In this document: positions 18,620-28,023 of the stretch, piece after piece
Position numbering within the stretch: the first letter of the stretch is position 1
Layout of the letters: every line of letters begins with the position of its first letter
NCBI GenBank assembly: GCA_023212695.1
Contig: JALCCG010000043.1
Coordinates: forward strand, 45,041 to 109,040
DNA length: 64,000 nucleotides
Source: Sporisorium sorghi
Lineage: Eukaryota > Basidiomycota > Ustilaginomycetes > Ustilaginales > Ustilaginaceae
Direction: 5' to 3'
Program-made: the position numbers and the translations under genes
Notes under the pieces: generated by a model
Databases searched by the model: none
The model's input: the letters and a program-made list of their open reading frames with translations, nothing else
Told to the model about the DNA's origin: nothing

Positions 18620-19171
18620 TCATATCGGACTCGAATCGTTCTCACGAGGGAGGGACAGTTGCCACCGACTCTTGCGGTTTGTGAGAAAGTTTGCAGTGGG
18701 ACCAGAGGGACCAGAGGCAGAGCTCGCATGTCCTCGCTGAGCAGCGATGAAGGGCTCCGTTGTCACTCGACCTTCGTCTCCACCAGCATTTCCTCGTTGG
18801 TTTGCCGGTCGTTGACCGGCAAGGTGTGGGTTTTGTGTGCGGTCCCGCCAATTCTGTAACTTGGATATGAAATGCCCACCCCTCGACGCTCGACCATCGA
18901 AGTCTCGCGCAGCGGGACCACGAACAAGTGGGACGTGCTCTCCCGCACGAGTCAATTGCATTTTGAGGTGGCCTACAGCTCTCTCCTCCCTCGCAATCAT
19001 GCCGCGCTTCTGCGCTACAGTGCGCTGAAGCTTTCCTGCGTCGCCAAACATGCTCGCTTCTAGAACACTTGGAATGGAGGCCCTCCTTCTCGGTAGTGCT
19101 CTCTGAGCCTTAGCTATGTTCGTGTTCATGCACTTGGCTGTGTCCTGATCCAAGGACCAGCATCGGCCCAC
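18620..19171 (-). CDS. Uncertain open frame, 183 codons
   Basis: An ATG-initiated open frame rich in Arg, Gly and Ala. It has no signal peptide and no domain I recognise. Its end reads SRWQLSLPRENDSSPI, which slightly recalls the W..xLSLG tail of the neighbouring family, so it could be a decayed exon 4. There is no FL start motif, no splice pattern and no conserved helix. It may not be a gene. Confidence 0.18.
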   Translation of the reverse strand: MGRCWSLDQDTAKCMNTNIAKAQRALPRRRASIPSVLEASMFGDAGKLQRTVAQKRGMIAREERAVGHLKMQLTRAGEHVPLVRGPAARDFDGRASRGGHFISKLQNWRDRTQNPHLAGQRPANQRGNAGGDEGRVTTEPFIAAQRGHASSASGPSGPTANFLTNRKSRWQLSLPRENDSSPI

Positions 19172-19902
19172 AAGTGGCTCTTTGAGCGACTCTCATTCGA
19201 CCGACGCATCGGAGCTGCGAGGCTCGCTCACGGCTGTCGCCTAGTCATCGTCCGCCTCATGTTCTACCACGGCAAATGGTGCCAAAGGCGAGCAACTCGA
19301 AAAGTGGGTTTGCACACGCTAGTTATCGATCTGGCGAACCGGCAAGAGCGGGACACCGGCCTTACGTCGATCCGATCAGCCCGCTCGTCATCGCATTTAG
19401 GACTTAGGATCGGTCGACGTCGAGCAAGCCACCGTTAGTTGGAAAGCTTCAACGGTAATGAAGGATTCTCTGTGATTACAGAATGGTCGAAACTTCAAGA
19501 GGGAAGGTTAGGCGCTGAAGAGCGAAATGGACGTGATGAGGAGGTCTTTCTTCACGTGGCGCAGTCGGACCATCGCAGGCCGATCTGCAGTCGGAACACG
19601 GTCTTCAAGGTCCGGTCACATGCTGCGCCGGTTTTGAGTGAGAGATCACGCAAGATGTGAGCGGCGTTGATCTTCTCTTGCTGCGCCTAGCTAGCCGCGC
19701 CGATCCGGACTGCCTTTGGCTCAGTCGAAGTCGCTCGCAGAGGGCAGGACAGCGACTCTCGAAAGAATAAAAGGTGAGCTGCGATGCGCTCGCTCAAGCT
19801 TTCCCCTCACCTTCGCTGATCTGCAAGAACTCTAATTCGCACTCTTTTACAATCAAGAACTCCCCCCTTCTCTCTCTCTCTCTTCTATCCATCATCGAAG
19901 CT
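19172..19902. other. Promoter and leader of the 450-residue secreted protein
   Basis: A TATA-like AATAAAAGG lies at 19766-19774, followed by a C/T-rich leader with a (CT)n run just before the ATG at 19903. An in-frame ATG at 19774 overlaps the TATA-like site and is not the likely start. No other gene was seen. Confidence 0.4.
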
Positions 19903-21420
19903 ATGCCGCTGCGAACACTCGTTTCCATCGCGCTGATCTCGCTTGCATTCGTGCAGCTGACTCACAGCGTAGGCGTTGACGGCAGCCACACCTCTCTCGA
20001 CGCATTCGATGAAAGCGGTGTCGCCGATGACGCGATCACTCCCAGCCCCCGAGGCAGACACGATGTCTCGCCGGAGGTGGACATGAACTCTCCTCGTCGC
20101 GAAGGTTCGATGCTTTCGCACATCCCTCGACCGCCTCCTGTGTTGACTCGTCGACCGAATTCGGGAGTGCTCCGAATGAGGGAGCCCCAAATGCAAGCTC
20201 CGCCGGCCCACGATGTCAAGATGGAGCCACCTCAACCGCACCCCATGCTCGCTAATCTGCGCGCTCAAGCAAAGCCTGAGGGACCCGAGTCGCACTCTGT
20301 GCTAGGACCCATGCACGACCAAGTGCTCGACAGGGGTAAAAACAAGATGCGTAGGTCGCGAGAAGACGAGGACGATGTCATGTCTGCACAACAGCGCGCC
20401 GAAGCAGCACGTAGGAGGAGGATGCTTCTTCGCAGTGATTCTGCTGGTAGGGCTCGGAAGATGCGCCACATCGATGAAGGTAGCTCGCGACCTTTTGCCG
20501 AGCAGCCATCTCTGCCTCTTGGTCAACGAGCTGATGTGCCCACTCGACAGCCGGTGATCCTCGAAGGAATCCCAATTACTGACCAGTTTGCTGCACACGC
20601 GCAGCAAGGTGCTCCTGCCAATCTGGCACCCGACACGTACCTCAACCACCTCTTCCAGTCGTACCATTCGTTCCCGCAATCTGGTCTCGCGCCTCAAGGA
20701 CCAACGTTCGACTTCCACGGTCTGCGATACGGACACTTCCCCGCCACTGAGCCTCTAGCAGACCCGCCGGCTTTCCACTCGGGAGATCCTCACGCTGGCG
20801 CAGCATCGGTGCTACGCCCAGCAGACGTGCGCTGGACGTTTGGGCAGGTGGAACAGCGACGAATGGCGACGTTGATGGCACACAATAATCAGAACACGGT
20901 GGCGATCCGAAAGACGATGGCGGACGAAGCCGCTCGACTGTACCGAATGGAGGCGGACAAGATCCGGGAAGAGATCGAGACGCACAGCCGACTGCCGCTG
21001 GATACGTCGGAAGATTGGCGAAACTGGATGGGCAAGGAAGGGGCCAACACGTTGCTTTATCGAATTGCCAAGTGAGTAGAGAGGTTTGGGTGACGTCGAC
21101 AAGAGATTGAGCAGGATGCTGACCGCATCTGGATTGATATTTGGACTTGCAGCTTCGGCTTGCCCAAGGCAGCTGTGACTGGTCGAGAACGGTAAGTGGA
21201 TGAGGTACTTGGCTTTGTTACTTGTTGAGAGCTTCTGCTGACACTAGTGTTGATCGAATCGTTCGAAACGCGCAGACTGGCTCTGGGACTGTACGGCAGC
21301 GACCTGTCCAAGCTGACGACGATCCCACTCTACAACGAGCACGAAAAATGGGCAGCCAACCTGCTGGTGGCTTGGTGGACCAACAACATCGATCAAGCGC
21401 TCCGAGTCGGTCTGCACTAA
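19903..21420 (+). CDS. Secreted protein of unknown function, three exons
   Basis: Exons 19903-21071, 21153-21191 and 21276-21420 join in frame (introns 81 and 84 bases, GT-AG) to give 450 residues. The ATG at 19903 opens a signal peptide (MPLRTLVSIALISLAFVQLT). The middle (residues about 30-290) is low in order, rich in Pro, Arg and His, with a RRRRMLLRSDSAGRARKMR basic patch. The C-terminal third looks folded and helical: RRMATLMAHNNQNT, EDWRNWMGKEGANTLLYRI, and in exon 3 HEKWAANLLVAWWTNNIDQA. It does not share the F1-F9 gene plan or motifs. A long disordered secreted protein with a folded C-terminus, next to a cluster of secreted proteins, suggests a second type of candidate effector. That is inference; I recognise no family. 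Confidence 0.7.
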
Positions 21421-21478
21421 AAGCTCTTTGGTAGATCTGCATTGCGAACGTCGATCGTGGTATAAGTAGCGTACACTC

Positions 21479-22333
21479 TCAAAGATGAGCCTTCCAAAAG
21501 TCGACGCCCGAGGCGAAGGCCTTCTCGAAGGCCTCCTTGACCTGTTTGTCGGCCAAGTTGGGCCTTGCTGCGAATCCATGTACCGTGTTCGGGTAGAAGA
21601 TGAATTGATGCGCCGGTTTGTCGCCTGCCTCGGCCCACTGCTTCTCGACCTCTTTGGCGTACTGCTGAGAGAAAATGGGATCCTCCTCGGCGCAGTTGAA
21701 GAGGATGGGGTTCTTGATCGCCGCCACATCGGCCTTGGTAATCATACTCGGGTGATTGGCCACCGAAACATCGATATGTCCCGTCGCATTGAGCGCAACC
21801 ACCAGCTTGCCGCCATAGCAGTACCCGACCCCGCCAAGCCTGGCATACCCATGCGACGCCTTGAGCTGCTCGATCCACTTCTTGACCTTAGGAATCTTAA
21901 ACGCCGGCAAGTTGCGCGCAAAGAACGGCCCGGCAGCCGCAAACGCCGCCCCGACCTTGAGCTTGGTCCACACCGAGGCAGCCTGCATATCGGCCGCCGT
22001 CGACGGCGCCACACTCATCGCCTCCTCGCTGATCCCGCCGCCGTTGAACACGTCCGGCACGTACACGGTCAGGCCCGTGGCGTCCGCGATCTGGTCCGGG
22101 ATCAGCTTGTTGTTCGCCAGCTTGAGCCCGAAAGCGTCGTAGAAGTAGATGATCGCCTTTGTAGCACTGTCGGAGGAAGGGTTGGCGGGAGTGGCGACGT
22201 AGGCGTCGAAGCCGTGGATGGACTCGATCTTGCCTCGAGGCTCGCCAGGGATGCGGAAGCCGCTCACGCAGTGCACGCAGAAGCCTGGGCCGGCGGCAGC
22301 GTTGTCCTTGGTTTCAGCGTTGATGGCAGCCAT
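21479..22333 (-). CDS. Dienelactone hydrolase family protein
   Basis: A single-exon gene of 284 residues, starting at the ATG at 22333 (MAAINAETKD). It is an alpha/beta hydrolase of the dienelactone hydrolase family. The nucleophile Cys sits in GYCYGG (the G.C.GG elbow of this family). The acid is likely the Asp in EEDPIF and the His is in NTVHGF. An early CVSGFRIPGEP and IYFYDAFGL match the usual N-terminal strands. Members cleave cyclic lactones or related esters in the cytosol; many fungal ones have unknown natural substrates. The gene is head-to-head with the phosphodiesterase gene, 420 bases apart between start codons, with a 15-base poly-T in the shared promoter. Confidence 0.85.
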   Translation of the reverse strand: MAAINAETKDNAAAGPGFCVHCVSGFRIPGEPRGKIESIHGFDAYVATPANPSSDSATKAIIYFYDAFGLKLANNKLIPDQIADATGLTVYVPDVFNGGGISEEAMSVAPSTAADMQAASVWTKLKVGAAFAAAGPFFARNLPAFKIPKVKKWIEQLKASHGYARLGGVGYCYGGKLVVALNATGHIDVSVANHPSMITKADVAAIKNPILFNCAEEDPIFSQQYAKEVEKQWAEAGDKPAHQFIFYPNTVHGFAARPNLADKQVKEAFEKAFASGVDFWKAHL

Positions 22334-22753
22334 GATTTCTTTCGTCGTTTTCTGGTAGGTAGGGCCTGCGTTTGTCTGTGGTGATGGTGGTACAGAGAGA
22401 AGGTTGCGTTGACGGCTGAGGCAAAGCCTGAGCTGCTTTGCCGTATTCGACAGGAGAGTGCAGTTGAGCTGCAGGAGAAAATCCCGCGTGAAATCCAATT
22501 TTTAGCCACTTTTTTTTTTTTTTTCGGGCCGAAGCGGCCGAAGCCACGTCGCAATTTATTGATGAGCAGAATGCAGATGCCGGTGTAACAACCACCAAAA
22601 AAATCGCCTGTCACGCACAGCTGTTCGCACAAGGTCGCACGACCCTTCATCGTGTCCCACCATCAACTCTGCAACGCATTTCCATCACGATGCAGGCCTC
22701 GACAACGTAGACTACGCCTGGTGTCTTCTATCGCAGGTGCTATCGATCGCGAG
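22334..22753. other. Shared divergent promoter
   Basis: A 420-base region between two divergent start codons. It contains a T run at 22510-22524 and TGAAATCCAATTTT at 22489-22502, a 14-mer also found upstream of NUP192. Confidence 0.5.
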
Positions 22754-24340
22754 ATGAGCTCCGCGGACGAGCAGCCAGAGGGCTCACGATCGGTGCGACG
22801 AGCGGCACCAGCATCAGACTCGCATGTCCGCGGCGGCGATACGCAAGATGCCACCTCTTCGGAGACAAACGATGCTTCTACGCCGCTACTACGTCGCACA
22901 GGAGCAGTGCAGCATCAAGGCCAGAAACGGACAAGGTCGCTCTGCCGGCTGCTCATCCCACTCTTGCTGTTAGCTGCTGTGCTGCTCAGCGCATTCCACA
23001 GCCACCTGCCTTGGAAGACTTCATCTGACACAGCAACATCGCTGCTACCCAATGCAACCCTGAGCAACGGCACACATACGTTCCGCCGCACCGTGGTCCT
23101 CATCTCGCTCGACGGCGCCAAGCCGTCCTACCTCGACGCTGGGCTCGCACCACACCTGCAGTCGCTCGGCACCTCAACCCCTTCCTCACGACGTGCGCAC
23201 TACATGCAGCCGATCTTCCCGACACTCACGTTCCCGAACCACTGGTCCTTGCTCACGGGTCTGTACGCCTCTTCGCACGGTATTGTCGCCAACGACTTTA
23301 CGGACGCCGCCACGGGCGGGGGGTTCTACTACACGGACCCGGCGCGCTCGTGGGACGCACGCTGGTGGCGCGGCGAGCCGGTGTGGGCGACGGCGGAGCG
23401 TTCGGGTGTCAGCACGGCGGTGCTCATGTGGCCCGGTCCGCCCGTCACCGGTGAAGGAGCGCGGCCGCGGTACTTCCAGAAGTACGAGGGCGGGCCGGAG
23501 TGGGGGCTGGATGGGCGGCTGGGGCAGGTGCTGCGCTGGATCGATATGGAAAACGTCGAAGAGCGGCCGGGGTTGATCTGCGCGTACGTGCCGGATATCG
23601 ACCAGGCCGCGCACAGGTACGGCCCAGAGAGCACCCAGGCGCTCGTAGCGGTGAAGGAGGTGGACGCGTTCATCGGCCGGCTGCACCACGAGCTCGTCAC
23701 ACAGCGCTCGTTGGGTGGTGTGGTGGATATCGTTGTCGTCAGCGACCACGGCATGACGACCGCGAGCAACGCGCGCCTCGTCTACCTCGAAGACCTGCTT
23801 GGCGACTCGCTTTATGCGAAATTGCAGCACCGCGACGGCTGGCCCTCTGCGGGACTGCGCTTCCGCGGCACGCCGACGGAGCAGCACACGCTCGCGGAGC
23901 AGGCCTGGCTGCGGTTGTCAGGGCTCCAGCAGAGGGGTTGGCGCGTGCATACCCGGGACACCCTCCCGGAGCGCTACCATTTGGGCGGGAAAGCGGTGGA
24001 GGACAGACTGGCGCCCGTGTGGATCGTCCCGGAGCTCGGGTGGAGCATCACGACGCGCGACGAGATGCGCTCGTTCGACGACGGCGTGTACTCGCCAAGG
24101 GGCAACCACGGGTACGATAACGAAGAGGCCGAGATGCATGCGATATTCGTAGCTTCTGGTCCGTCGTTCGCGGCGTTGAGTGCGAAGAAGAGCAAGAGCA
24201 AGGCGTGGAACATGGAAGGTTTCGCCAACATCGAGGTGCACAACCTGGTGTCACGCATCCTGGGCGTCACGGAACGCAAAAGAGCGCCGACCAACGGCAC
24301 ATGGACATTTTGGGATGCACATCTCAGATCTGGTCTCTAG
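22754..24340 (+). CDS. Membrane nucleotide pyrophosphatase/phosphodiesterase
   Basis: One exon, 528 residues from the ATG at 22754; the open frame reaches back to 22652 but only from a GTG. A single membrane segment (LLIPLLLLAAVLLSAF) lies at about residues 62-83, so the protein is a type II membrane protein with an outside catalytic domain. The domain is of the ENPP/NPP type. LISLDGAKPSYL gives the first metal Asp, PTLTFPNHWSLLTG the nucleophile Thr, PDIDQAAHRYGP an Asp and His, VVSDHGM the Asp-His pair, and GNHGYDN the last His. Such enzymes hydrolyse nucleotide or sugar-nucleotide phosphodiester bonds in the secretory path or at the cell surface. Its 3' end lies about 70 bases from the convergent histone chaperone gene. 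Confidence 0.88.
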   Translation: MSSADEQPEGSRSVRRAAPASDSHVRGGDTQDATSSETNDASTPLLRRTGAVQHQGQKRTRSLCRLLIPLLLLAAVLLSAFHSHLPWKTSSDTATSLLPNATLSNGTHTFRRTVVLISLDGAKPSYLDAGLAPHLQSLGTSTPSSRRAHYMQPIFPTLTFPNHWSLLTGLYASSHGIVANDFTDAATGGGFYYTDPARSWDARWWRGEPVWATAERSGVSTAVLMWPGPPVTGEGARPRYFQKYEGGPEWGLDGRLGQVLRWIDMENVEERPGLICAYVPDIDQAAHRYGPESTQALVAVKEVDAFIGRLHHELVTQRSLGGVVDIVVVSDHGMTTASNARLVYLEDLLGDSLYAKLQHRDGWPSAGLRFRGTPTEQHTLAEQAWLRLSGLQQRGWRVHTRDTLPERYHLGGKAVEDRLAPVWIVPELGWSITTRDEMRSFDDGVYSPRGNHGYDNEEAEMHAIFVASGPSFAALSAKKSKSKAWNMEGFANIEVHNLVSRILGVTERKRAPTNGTWTFWDAHLRSGL

Positions 24341-24411
24341 ACCACCCTCGCGCAATGGACAAATGATTAGACATAAGATTGAAACAGGTATGTTGTACGA
24401 CGTACGCGTGC

Positions 24412-25815
24412 TTACGCCTCAGTACGAGCCTTCTTCGCCTCGGATTCTCCATTCGCCTCTTTCGCCGCCTCTACCGATTCATCCGCCTCGACGGGCTTCT
24501 TCTTCCTCTTGACCATCGAGCTGAGATTGTTGACCGGCGCATCCGCCGCCGCCGCCCCCTTGGCAGCACCCGTAAACGGATTCACCTCCGCCGCCGCACC
24601 TTCCGCCTGCGCACCGAGGAACGCATCCTTGATTGCCTGCTGCAGCGCATCTTTGGTCGACATGCCCGCCGCCGCCGCCGCGTCCGCAGGCAGGCCCAGC
24701 ACACCCGTCAGATCGGGCTGGCCGTTGAGCTGTGCCTGCCCGTCCTCGGACTCGTACTCTTCCAGCTTGGTGTCGAGTTCCTTTTTGAGTTGCTGCACGT
24801 CCGCCAGCTCCTTTTGCAGCGCAGCATCGTCTGTGAGGTCGGCGAGGTCGTCTTTCTCCTTTTGCTCCGAGGCGGATGTATCGGTCGCAGTCGCAGAGCT
24901 GGTGTCGATGCGTGCCTGGATCGCTGCGACGCGAGCAGCAAGCACATCCGATGCGGCCTGAACGTGCGCCTTGGCCCCCTTGCGCTGCTCGACCTCCGGG
25001 TGGAACTCGAGCGCCAGCCCAAGCCGCAGGTGCGCATCGGCGAGTCGGCGCGAGTGCGGGTTGAGCAACGGCAGCAAAATGTCGAGACTCGAGCGGTAGT
25101 CGGCAGATGCCTGAGTGAAGTTTTCCGATTCCAGGCCAACGTCGCCGAGCAGGTTCATGACTTCGGCCAGCTCGGCCTGGATGCGCGTCTTGCTCCACTC
25201 TTGTCCGTCGAGCGTCGTAAGCTTCTGAGAGTCCGAGTCGAGAATGCGCTGGTAAATGACTCTGGCCAGGTCGAGAACCGAGAAAGCGGTCTGCAGGTCG
25301 TCTTCGTCGTCGCCGTCTGCTGCACCTGCACCGGCGGCGCCTTGGTCTTGGTCGTCGTCGTCATCGTCCTCAGCGTCGCCCGTGAAACTGAAGCGAGGAT
25401 CGTTCTTGACGGCGCTAGCTGAAGATGAGGACCCAGAGGCTTTCGAGGAAGAGCCCGAAGCAGCAGGAGCTGCTGTAGCAGCGGAGGGAAGCGGAGCCGA
25501 ACCACCACCACCGCCAAGTGCACCCGAGTTGAGGATAAAGTTCTCGAGCACGCTCTGACCGTAGAGTTGCAAGACGGGGGCAACTTCGTCGGCATCTTCG
25601 GCATGCTCTGAGCTGAGCTCTTCGAGAGCGAGTGCCAGCTTGTCCGAGGCAGCGACGTATTCTTTGAGTGCAAAGTGACGCTTTGCCTCGTCGATCAGCT
25701 GACGGGCCGAGGCTGCTGCTGTGGCAGCGGTCTCTTCCGTTGCGGCCGCTGTGGTGGTGGCATCATCAGCCACCGTATCGGGATGAGGGTTTGAAGGCTG
25801 TTCGTTGAAAGCCAT
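24412..25815 (-). CDS. NASP/Hif1/Sim3-type histone chaperone
   Basis: A single-exon gene of 467 residues. The first helical repeats (AAASARQLIDEAKRHFALKE, LALALEELSSEHAEDADEVA) are followed by a long acidic insert (GDAEDDDDDDQDQ) and then by two clear TPR-like helical pairs of the SHNi-TPR type (AELAEVMNLLGDVGLESENF; SRRLADAHLRLGLALEFHPE). An interrupted TPR with an acidic loop is the hallmark of NASP, yeast Hif1 and fission yeast Sim3, which bind histones H3-H4 or CENP-A in the nucleus. The end has KRKKK and KKAR basic clusters that suit nuclear import. The promoter has a 33-base poly-T. Confidence 0.86.
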   Translation of the reverse strand: MAFNEQPSNPHPDTVADDATTTAAATEETAATAAASARQLIDEAKRHFALKEYVAASDKLALALEELSSEHAEDADEVAPVLQLYGQSVLENFILNSGALGGGGGSAPLPSAATAAPAASGSSSKASGSSSSASAVKNDPRFSFTGDAEDDDDDDQDQGAAGAGAADGDDEDDLQTAFSVLDLARVIYQRILDSDSQKLTTLDGQEWSKTRIQAELAEVMNLLGDVGLESENFTQASADYRSSLDILLPLLNPHSRRLADAHLRLGLALEFHPEVEQRKGAKAHVQAASDVLAARVAAIQARIDTSSATATDTSASEQKEKDDLADLTDDAALQKELADVQQLKKELDTKLEEYESEDGQAQLNGQPDLTGVLGLPADAAAAAGMSTKDALQQAIKDAFLGAQAEGAAAEVNPFTGAAKGAAAADAPVNNLSSMVKRKKKPVEADESVEAAKEANGESEAKKARTEA

Positions 25816-25934
25816 CTTTTGAGTGAGTGATGTTTGTGGGAGAGGCTGCTAGGTGGTGGAGTGGAAGAAAGGTTTTCTGATTGCGGAACAAGGTCAAAAA
25901 AGTGTTGGTTTCTTGGTCTGATCGCGCTGCTGCA

Positions 25935-25972
<38 letters not shown>

Positions 25973-26226
25973 GTTTCCTGCTCTTTACGCGCTCTGCAAG
26001 CTCAAAAATTTCCACTTTTCTCAAAAGCTTCGAGACAAGACGCGCGTCGCGTCCTGTTGCGCAGCGCAGCTTTAGGCTCTTTTGCAGCTGTCCAGCACAG
26101 AGAGCAGACAGACACAGCGGCACACCCTCGAATGACGAGACAAGCTACGATTCCTTCCATTCCTTGCAAGCATAACAATTCTATAGATGATTCCGATGAC
26201 GACAAGATGGCGAAACAGCCTCTCAT
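25816..26226. other. NASP promoter with 33-base poly-T
   Basis: A T run at 25938-25970 lies about 125-155 bases before the NASP start. The rest is the 3' flank of the next gene; no other gene is supported. Confidence 0.5.
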
Positions 26227-28023
26227 CTAGGCCAGCTTGTACGAGACAACCAGCTCGGGCACCGTGTTCTGCGGCAGACCACCAAGCGCAAACGTGAGAT
26301 TGTAGTAGTAGAATCCATTGATGTTCTGGGAGCTGTCGTACGTCAGCGAGCGGTTGACGGCGCTCGAGGCCACATTACCGCTAAGCGTCAGCTCCATACC
26401 TGGCAGCGTTCCGTTGGTCGAGTTGGACGAGAGCAAAAAGTTGCTCGGCAGGTTGTTCAGCGGGCTCGTGCCAAACATGAGCGTCATCTGCGAGGGCGCC
26501 GTGTAGTTGGCGGCGAACGCCTTGGAGGGAGGGAAGCTGATGGTCAAGTTGGTCGACGAAGCCGTCGCCGAGATGGTGCCGGTGGTCGGGTAGAGCGACA
26601 GCCAGGATGCCTGCGGTTGCGCAAAGTCGAGCCCGTGCGTGTCGGGCGTGGGCCACAGCATGACGGCGGGCGTGAAAGCGGTCGGGTTCTTGGCTGGACC
26701 GCCAATGGCAGCTTCGTCGATCTCTGTGCCGCCCACGGAGATGTTGTCGCCGATCCAGGCCGTGTAGTTGCGAGGACCGTACTGCGTGACATTCGCGTCA
26801 AACGGTGGCGACCAGGCGTTGGATTTGACCAGGCGACCGGTCTTGGTGCCAGCGGCGCAAGGCTGCAGATACTCGCGCGACTTTTGCGAGACATATTGAT
26901 CGTGGTACTTGCTCGTAATGGCCATGAGCGGAGCAAACGCAGCGTCAGAGACGTGAGGCGATCCCGAGAGCTTCCACGGCTCAGGCCAGCTCTTGGCAGA
27001 GCCATCATTGAGACCAGCCACGTAGAAGCCAAGCAAGTTGACGTAGCTCGACAGCCCAAACCCGTACGTTCGGTCCCACGAGCCAGCCAGGCTGTTGAGC
27101 TGCGGCTGCCACAGCTCGGCGGTCTTGTCCCAAATCTTGGTAATCGTGTCGCCTGCACGCTTGGCCATGGTCGTGTTGGCCGGAAGGTAGCCGCCCAGAC
27201 TGAGAGCCCAGAGCGCAACACCCGTGTAGGTGGCCGTGTTGAACTCGCTCAACGTGTCGTACATGTCGAACAGCGTGTAGAACTCGCCGGCGTACGTCTC
27301 GGCGTGCGAGGTCATGTTGGCGTCGTTCTTGAGGTGGCCGTAGTACGACATGGCCATGCAGCGCATCAGCCACGGGTTCGAGTAGGCCGGCGTGAGGTTG
27401 TCTCCATCGATGTCAAACACTCGGTAGGTGTCGCCGACGACAGCTCGGTAGCCGGACTCGATGACGGCGGCCTTGGTCTCTTGGTCCATGAGATGACCGA
27501 AATCTTCGATGGCCAACATGAAGGCGGTGGCAACAAAGAGGTTCGAGTTGGCATCGTACGAGCCGTAGATCTTGGGCGCATTTAGCTTGCCCGGAGCGGG
27601 CTGGTTGGGGTCGAGGAAGGCACCGTACCAGATGTCGGACGAATTCTTCCGCTGGGCTGCGATGGCATTGTGGAAGAGCTGTTTGGCCAAGGCAGCGTCA
27701 CCAGGACCGTTTCGGGCGAGCAGCGAGACGGCGTAGTAGGCCGTGTAGCGCGACGAAGCAAAGATGAAGGGGGGCTGGAAGTTGGAGTCGAGCATGGACA
27801 GCGACGTCGAGAAGACATGACGCTGACCGGGCGAGAGGGTGGAAAGGAAGTCGGTGCCATTGGTGTTGGCATCGGTACGCGAGGTCAGCAGCTGGTCGAG
27901 ACCGAGACCAGCGGTGCTTGAGATGCTGGAGGGCAGGGCCTGGACAGGCGCGAGCAAGCTTGCTACAGCTCCCAGCGCTGCGGCAGCTGCGAGCCCGCTG
28001 TTGAGACCTGAAAGCTTGACCAT
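26227..28023 (-). CDS. Secreted six-hairpin-like protein, glycosidase-like
   Basis: A single exon of 598 residues with a signal peptide (GLAAAAALGAVASLLAPVQA). The body has many Trp and Tyr residues and regularly spaced helices (YTAYYAVSLLARNG, ANSNLFVATAFMLAIEDFG, NPWLMRCMAMSYYGHL, ATYTGVALWALSLGGYLP, YGFGLSSYVNLLGFYVAGL), as in alpha/alpha six-barrel enzymes. The last 150 residues are beta-rich and hold many N-glycosylation sites (NLTISF, NSTNGT, NRSLTY). I do not recognise the exact family and see no certain catalytic pair, so the substrate is open; a cell-wall or plant polysaccharide is a guess. It is divergent from the PEX5 gene, with 1.45 kb between start codons. Confidence 0.6.
   Translation of the reverse strand: MVKLSGLNSGLAAAAALGAVASLLAPVQALPSSISSTAGLGLDQLLTSRTDANTNGTDFLSTLSPGQRHVFSTSLSMLDSNFQPPFIFASSRYTAYYAVSLLARNGPGDAALAKQLFHNAIAAQRKNSSDIWYGAFLDPNQPAPGKLNAPKIYGSYDANSNLFVATAFMLAIEDFGHLMDQETKAAVIESGYRAVVGDTYRVFDIDGDNLTPAYSNPWLMRCMAMSYYGHLKNDANMTSHAETYAGEFYTLFDMYDTLSEFNTATYTGVALWALSLGGYLPANTTMAKRAGDTITKIWDKTAELWQPQLNSLAGSWDRTYGFGLSSYVNLLGFYVAGLNDGSAKSWPEPWKLSGSPHVSDAAFAPLMAITSKYHDQYVSQKSREYLQPCAAGTKTGRLVKSNAWSPPFDANVTQYGPRNYTAWIGDNISVGGTEIDEAAIGGPAKNPTAFTPAVMLWPTPDTHGLDFAQPQASWLSLYPTTGTISATASSTNLTISFPPSKAFAANYTAPSQMTLMFGTSPLNNLPSNFLLSSNSTNGTLPGMELTLSGNVASSAVNRSLTYDSSQNINGFYYYNLTFALGGLPQNTVPELVVSYKLA

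Noticed and set aside
19439..19660. 73-codon plus-strand frame before the 450-residue secreted protein
   Set aside because: No signal peptide, motif or neighbour support; likely promoter region.
22652..22753. Upstream extension of the phosphodiesterase gene
   Set aside because: Starts only with GTG; the first ATG at 22754 gives a normal type II membrane protein.
23186..23887. Long Arg-rich frames opposite the phosphodiesterase gene (and similar ones in other GC-rich genes)
   Set aside because: Antisense shadows with biased composition and no domain; the sense genes have full catalytic motifs.
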